Source of the DNA: Nocardiopsis algeriensis | GTDB taxonomy: Bacteria > Actinomycetota > Actinomycetes > Streptosporangiales > Streptosporangiaceae | NCBI RefSeq assembly: GCF_014203695.1 | Contig: NZ_JACHJO010000017.1 | Location: 1 to 37,051, forward strand | DNA length: 37,051 nt | Direction: 5' to 3' | Part shown: in pieces, positions 35,187 to 37,051 of the stretch | Layout of the letters: every line of letters begins with the position of its first letter | Numbering within the stretch: the stretch's first letter is position 1 | The notes under the pieces: model-generated | Database searches by the model: none | Seen by the model: only the letters and a program-made list of their open reading frames with translations | Told to the model about the DNA's origin: nothing | Made by a program: the position numbers and the translations under genes

Positions 35187-37051
35187 ATGCGACGAATCTG
35201 GGCGTGGACCCTCGTGTCCGTCGGGACGGCCTCTTTGATGGTGTTGGGCGCCTTCCTGATGCTGCCCGGGCTGGAGGAGGTGTCCTGGGCGGCGGGGACC
35301 GGGTCGTTTGTGCTGGCCGCTGCGGCCCTGGTCGTCGGGGTCATGGCCTTGGCCTGGCCACGCCGCACCCCCACACCTCCGACGCCGGCACCCTCCCCCG
35401 CTCCGGTGGGCGCGCAGCAGGTGGGCAACCGTATGGGCGACAACTCCGGCACCGCGGTCCAGGTCGGCACCATCCGCGGCCCGGTCACCGTGCACTCCCC
35501 ACCCACCCCGTTGGCTCTGCCGGTGCCGGGGTGGGTGGACACCGCCCTGCCCGCCGGCCAAGCCGATCCGCGCGAGCTGGGTGCCCACCACGCTCCGCCC
35601 GGCCCCGACGGCGAAGACCTGCCTCCCTACGTGCCCCGGGATGTGGACGGCGAGCTCGACCGGCGTCTGGCAGCGGCGGCGGCAGCGCCGCGCGGGGGGA
35701 TGGTGCTGGTGGCCGGTGCCTCGACCGCAGGCAAGACCCGAGCCCTGGCCCAGGCGTTGGCCCGTACCCTGCCTGAGCGGATGCTGGTGGCCCCGCCCGA
35801 GGACGCCGACCTGCGTCCCCTGTCCGCCTGGCTCAGGGAACGGGCCGCAAGCACACCGCGGGGATGGGTGGTGTGGCTGGACGATGTGGACCGCCACTTG
35901 AGCACCTCCGGTCTGACCCCGGCCCTGGTCGCCGAACTGGGCCAAGCCAACGCGGTGGTGGCCGCCACCATCCGCCAAGAACGGCTGGACGCCCTGCGCC
36001 CCAGCACCACCGACCCCATCCCGGGTACCGAGGGGGTGGGCTATGCGGTGCTCAAAACCCCGCCCATTACCCTTGACCGCCGCTGGAGCAGGCAGGAGCG
36101 CGAACGGGCCCGCACCAGCAGCGATGCGCGCCTAGTCCGGGCCGCCACCGATGAGCGCTTCGGCGTGGCCGAGCAGTTGGCCGCCGGCCCTCGCCTCCAG
36201 CAGACTTGGGTCAACGGCCCGGACAGCGGTCACCCGCGCGGGTACGCGCTGGTGGCCGCGGCGGTGGGCCTGGCCCAGGCCGGGGTGTCCAGCCCGCTGA
36301 CCCGCGAGCAGCTCCACACCGCCCACACCAGCTACCTGCCCGACCCACCGCCCTTGCCGGAGGAGGCCGACCGGGCCTGGGAGTGGGCCACCAGGCCGCG
36401 CAGTGGCCTGGCCGGGCTGTTGGTGCCCGCCGACCACGACGGCCGCCGGTGGCGGGCCTTCGACTACCTCACCACCCCAGACCCCCTGCCCGAGGCGGTG
36501 TGGCACACGGCCTTGGACATGGCCACCGACCAGGACCGCTTCACCGTTGGCATCACGGCTTACAGCTCCGGGCGAACCGACATCGCCGAAGCGGCCTGGC
36601 GCCCGTTGGCTGAACAGGGCCGCACCTTCGTGATGGTCAACCTCGGGCTCCTGCTGGAGGAGACGGGTCGAGTGGGGGAGGCGGAGGCCTGGCACCGGAA
36701 GGCCGCCGACGCCGGGGACACCGACGCGATGTTCGGCCTCGGGGCTCTGTTGAGGGAGGCGGGGCGGGTGGAGGAGACCGAGGCCTGGTGGCAAAGGGCC
36801 GCCGACGCCGGCCACACCCACGCGATGTTCAACCTCGGGATCCTGCTGGCAGAACAGGGCCGGGCGGGGGAGGCCGAGCAGTGGTACCGCAAGGCCGCCA
36901 ACGCCGGAAACACCGCCGCGATGAACAACCTCGGGATCCTGCTGGCAGAACAGGGCCGGACGGGGGAGGCCGGGCAGTGGTACCGCAAGGCCGCCGACGC
37001 CGGCGACACCGCCGCGATGAACAACCTCGGGGCCCTGCTGTTCGAGGCGGG
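35187..37051 (+). CDS. Membrane P-loop/TPR repeat protein with RHIM-like VQVG segment (N-terminal part; 703 aa across the junction)
   Basis: ATG at 35187; no strong ribosome site. Order seen: two membrane helices (8-30 and 40-57, VLAAAALVVGVMALAW), a Pro-rich linker, the segment GDNSGTAVQVGTIRGPV (84-100) containing VQVG as in the RHIM amyloid core and in the GNxxG...VQAG motifs before many actinomycete NLR-like proteins, then a P-loop ATPase (GASTAGKT 177-184; Walker B GWVVWLDDVD 226-235; a TIRQER sensor-like loop near 261), and TPR/Sel1-like 32-residue repeats from about 480 (methionines 483, 515, 547, 579, 611). In the circle it continues at base 1. STAND/NLR-like architecture suggests a ligand sensor with amyloid-type output; known relatives act in defence, but this function is inferred. 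Confidence 0.7.
   Translation, partial: MRRIWAWTLVSVGTASLMVLGAFLMLPGLEEVSWAAGTGSFVLAAAALVVGVMALAWPRRTPTPPTPAPSPAPVGAQQVGNRMGDNSGTAVQVGTIRGPVTVHSPPTPLALPVPGWVDTALPAGQADPRELGAHHAPPGPDGEDLPPYVPRDVDGELDRRLAAAAAAPRGGMVLVAGASTAGKTRALAQALARTLPERMLVAPPEDADLRPLSAWLRERAASTPRGWVVWLDDVDRHLSTSGLTPALVAELGQANAVVAATIRQERLDALRPSTTDPIPGTEGVGYAVLKTPPITLDRRWSRQERERARTSSDARLVRAATDERFGVAEQLAAGPRLQQTWVNGPDSGHPRGYALVAAAVGLAQAGVSSPLTREQLHTAHTSYLPDPPPLPEEADRAWEWATRPRSGLAGLLVPADHDGRRWRAFDYLTTPDPLPEAVWHTALDMATDQDRFTVGITAYSSGRTDIAEAAWRPLAEQGRTFVMVNLGLLLEETGRVGEAEAWHRKAADAGDTDAMFGLGALLREAGRVEETEAWWQRAADAGHTHAMFNLGILLAEQGRAGEAEQWYRKAANAGNTAAMNNLGILLAEQGRTGEAGQWYRKAADAGDTAAMNNLGALLFEA
37012..37051 (+). repeat. 40-bp terminal overlap with bases 1-40
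   Basis: Exact match to 1-40, including the stretch GCCCTGCTGTTCGAGGCGGG that occurs in no other repeat unit of this gene. Suggests one circular molecule of 37,011 bp. Confidence 0.8.

Noticed and set aside
36610..37051. CRISPR-like regularly spaced repeats
   Set aside because: The 96-bp periodicity is protein-coding: it encodes 32-residue TPR/Sel1 units in one open frame with no unique spacers.
1..37051. Linear plasmid with terminal inverted repeats
   Set aside because: The ends are a direct 40-bp overlap within one gene, and no telomere-type palindromes or terminal-protein genes were seen.

Overview
The window reads as one complete, probably circular, high-G+C actinomycete plasmid (Streptomyces/Nocardiopsis type). 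The first 40 bases are identical to the last 40. A single reading frame (the P-loop/TPR gene starting at 35187) runs off the right end and continues in frame at base 1, ending at 287. If that overlap is real the circle is 37,011 bp. The host type is inferred from strong G/C third-position codon use, frequent GTG starts, and actinomycete-style gene families (TraB/FtsK-like transfer protein, Spd-type spread proteins, helix-turn-helix/TPR regulator, pSLA2-like Rep pair). No rRNA, tRNA, CRISPR, antibiotic-resistance or metabolic genes were recognised.

Layout. (1) 1-5.6 kb: end of the P-loop/TPR gene, a PD-(D/E)XK-like protein, an HTH-like protein behind three phased operator repeats, a tyrosine recombinase, two orphan genes sharing an upstream repeat, and a pentapeptide-repeat remnant. 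(2) 4.9-7.4 kb: the partition region, with parA, an overlapping small centromere-binding-type gene and many 14-bp pseudo-palindromes. (3) 7.4-10.3 kb: mobile-element debris, with a TnpA cut after its N-terminal domain, Tn3-type inverted repeats, and a two-gene cassette (small membrane protein plus HTH protein). (4) 10.4-22.4 kb: almost entirely minus-strand transfer region, with TraB (13508-15727), SpdB-like protein (19372-20511), many small membrane and zinc-binding proteins, a Nudix protein, and strong hairpins between transcription units. Two homologous blocks of 8-bp repeats flank traB and its upstream neighbour. (5) 22.5-28.6 kb: plus-strand control and replication block, with a GntR regulator, an HTH/TPR regulator, a Rep1-like initiator carrying iterons inside its coding sequence, and a plasmid-encoded DnaB helicase. 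(6) 28.6-32.7 kb: accessory genes, with a CoiA-like nuclease, duplicated zinc-ribbon cassettes, a secreted protein and a hicBA toxin-antitoxin operon, followed by a 48-bp perfect palindrome. (7) 32.8-37.05 kb: a divergent pair, an HTH protein operon and the membrane-anchored P-loop/TPR gene, separated by GGTTTAGG-type operators.

How it fits together. Rep1 probably opens the origin at its own internal iterons and loads the plasmid's own DnaB. ParA and the small ParB-like protein probably segregate the plasmid through the dispersed TCGCAC-NN-GTGCGA sites. TraB with the Spd proteins would move double-stranded DNA between hyphae, controlled by the GntR repressor encoded divergently. The hicBA genes would stabilise the plasmid. 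The P-loop/TPR protein carries a VQVG segment resembling the RHIM amyloid-signalling core and may be a defence or conflict receptor; that is the most novel candidate here.
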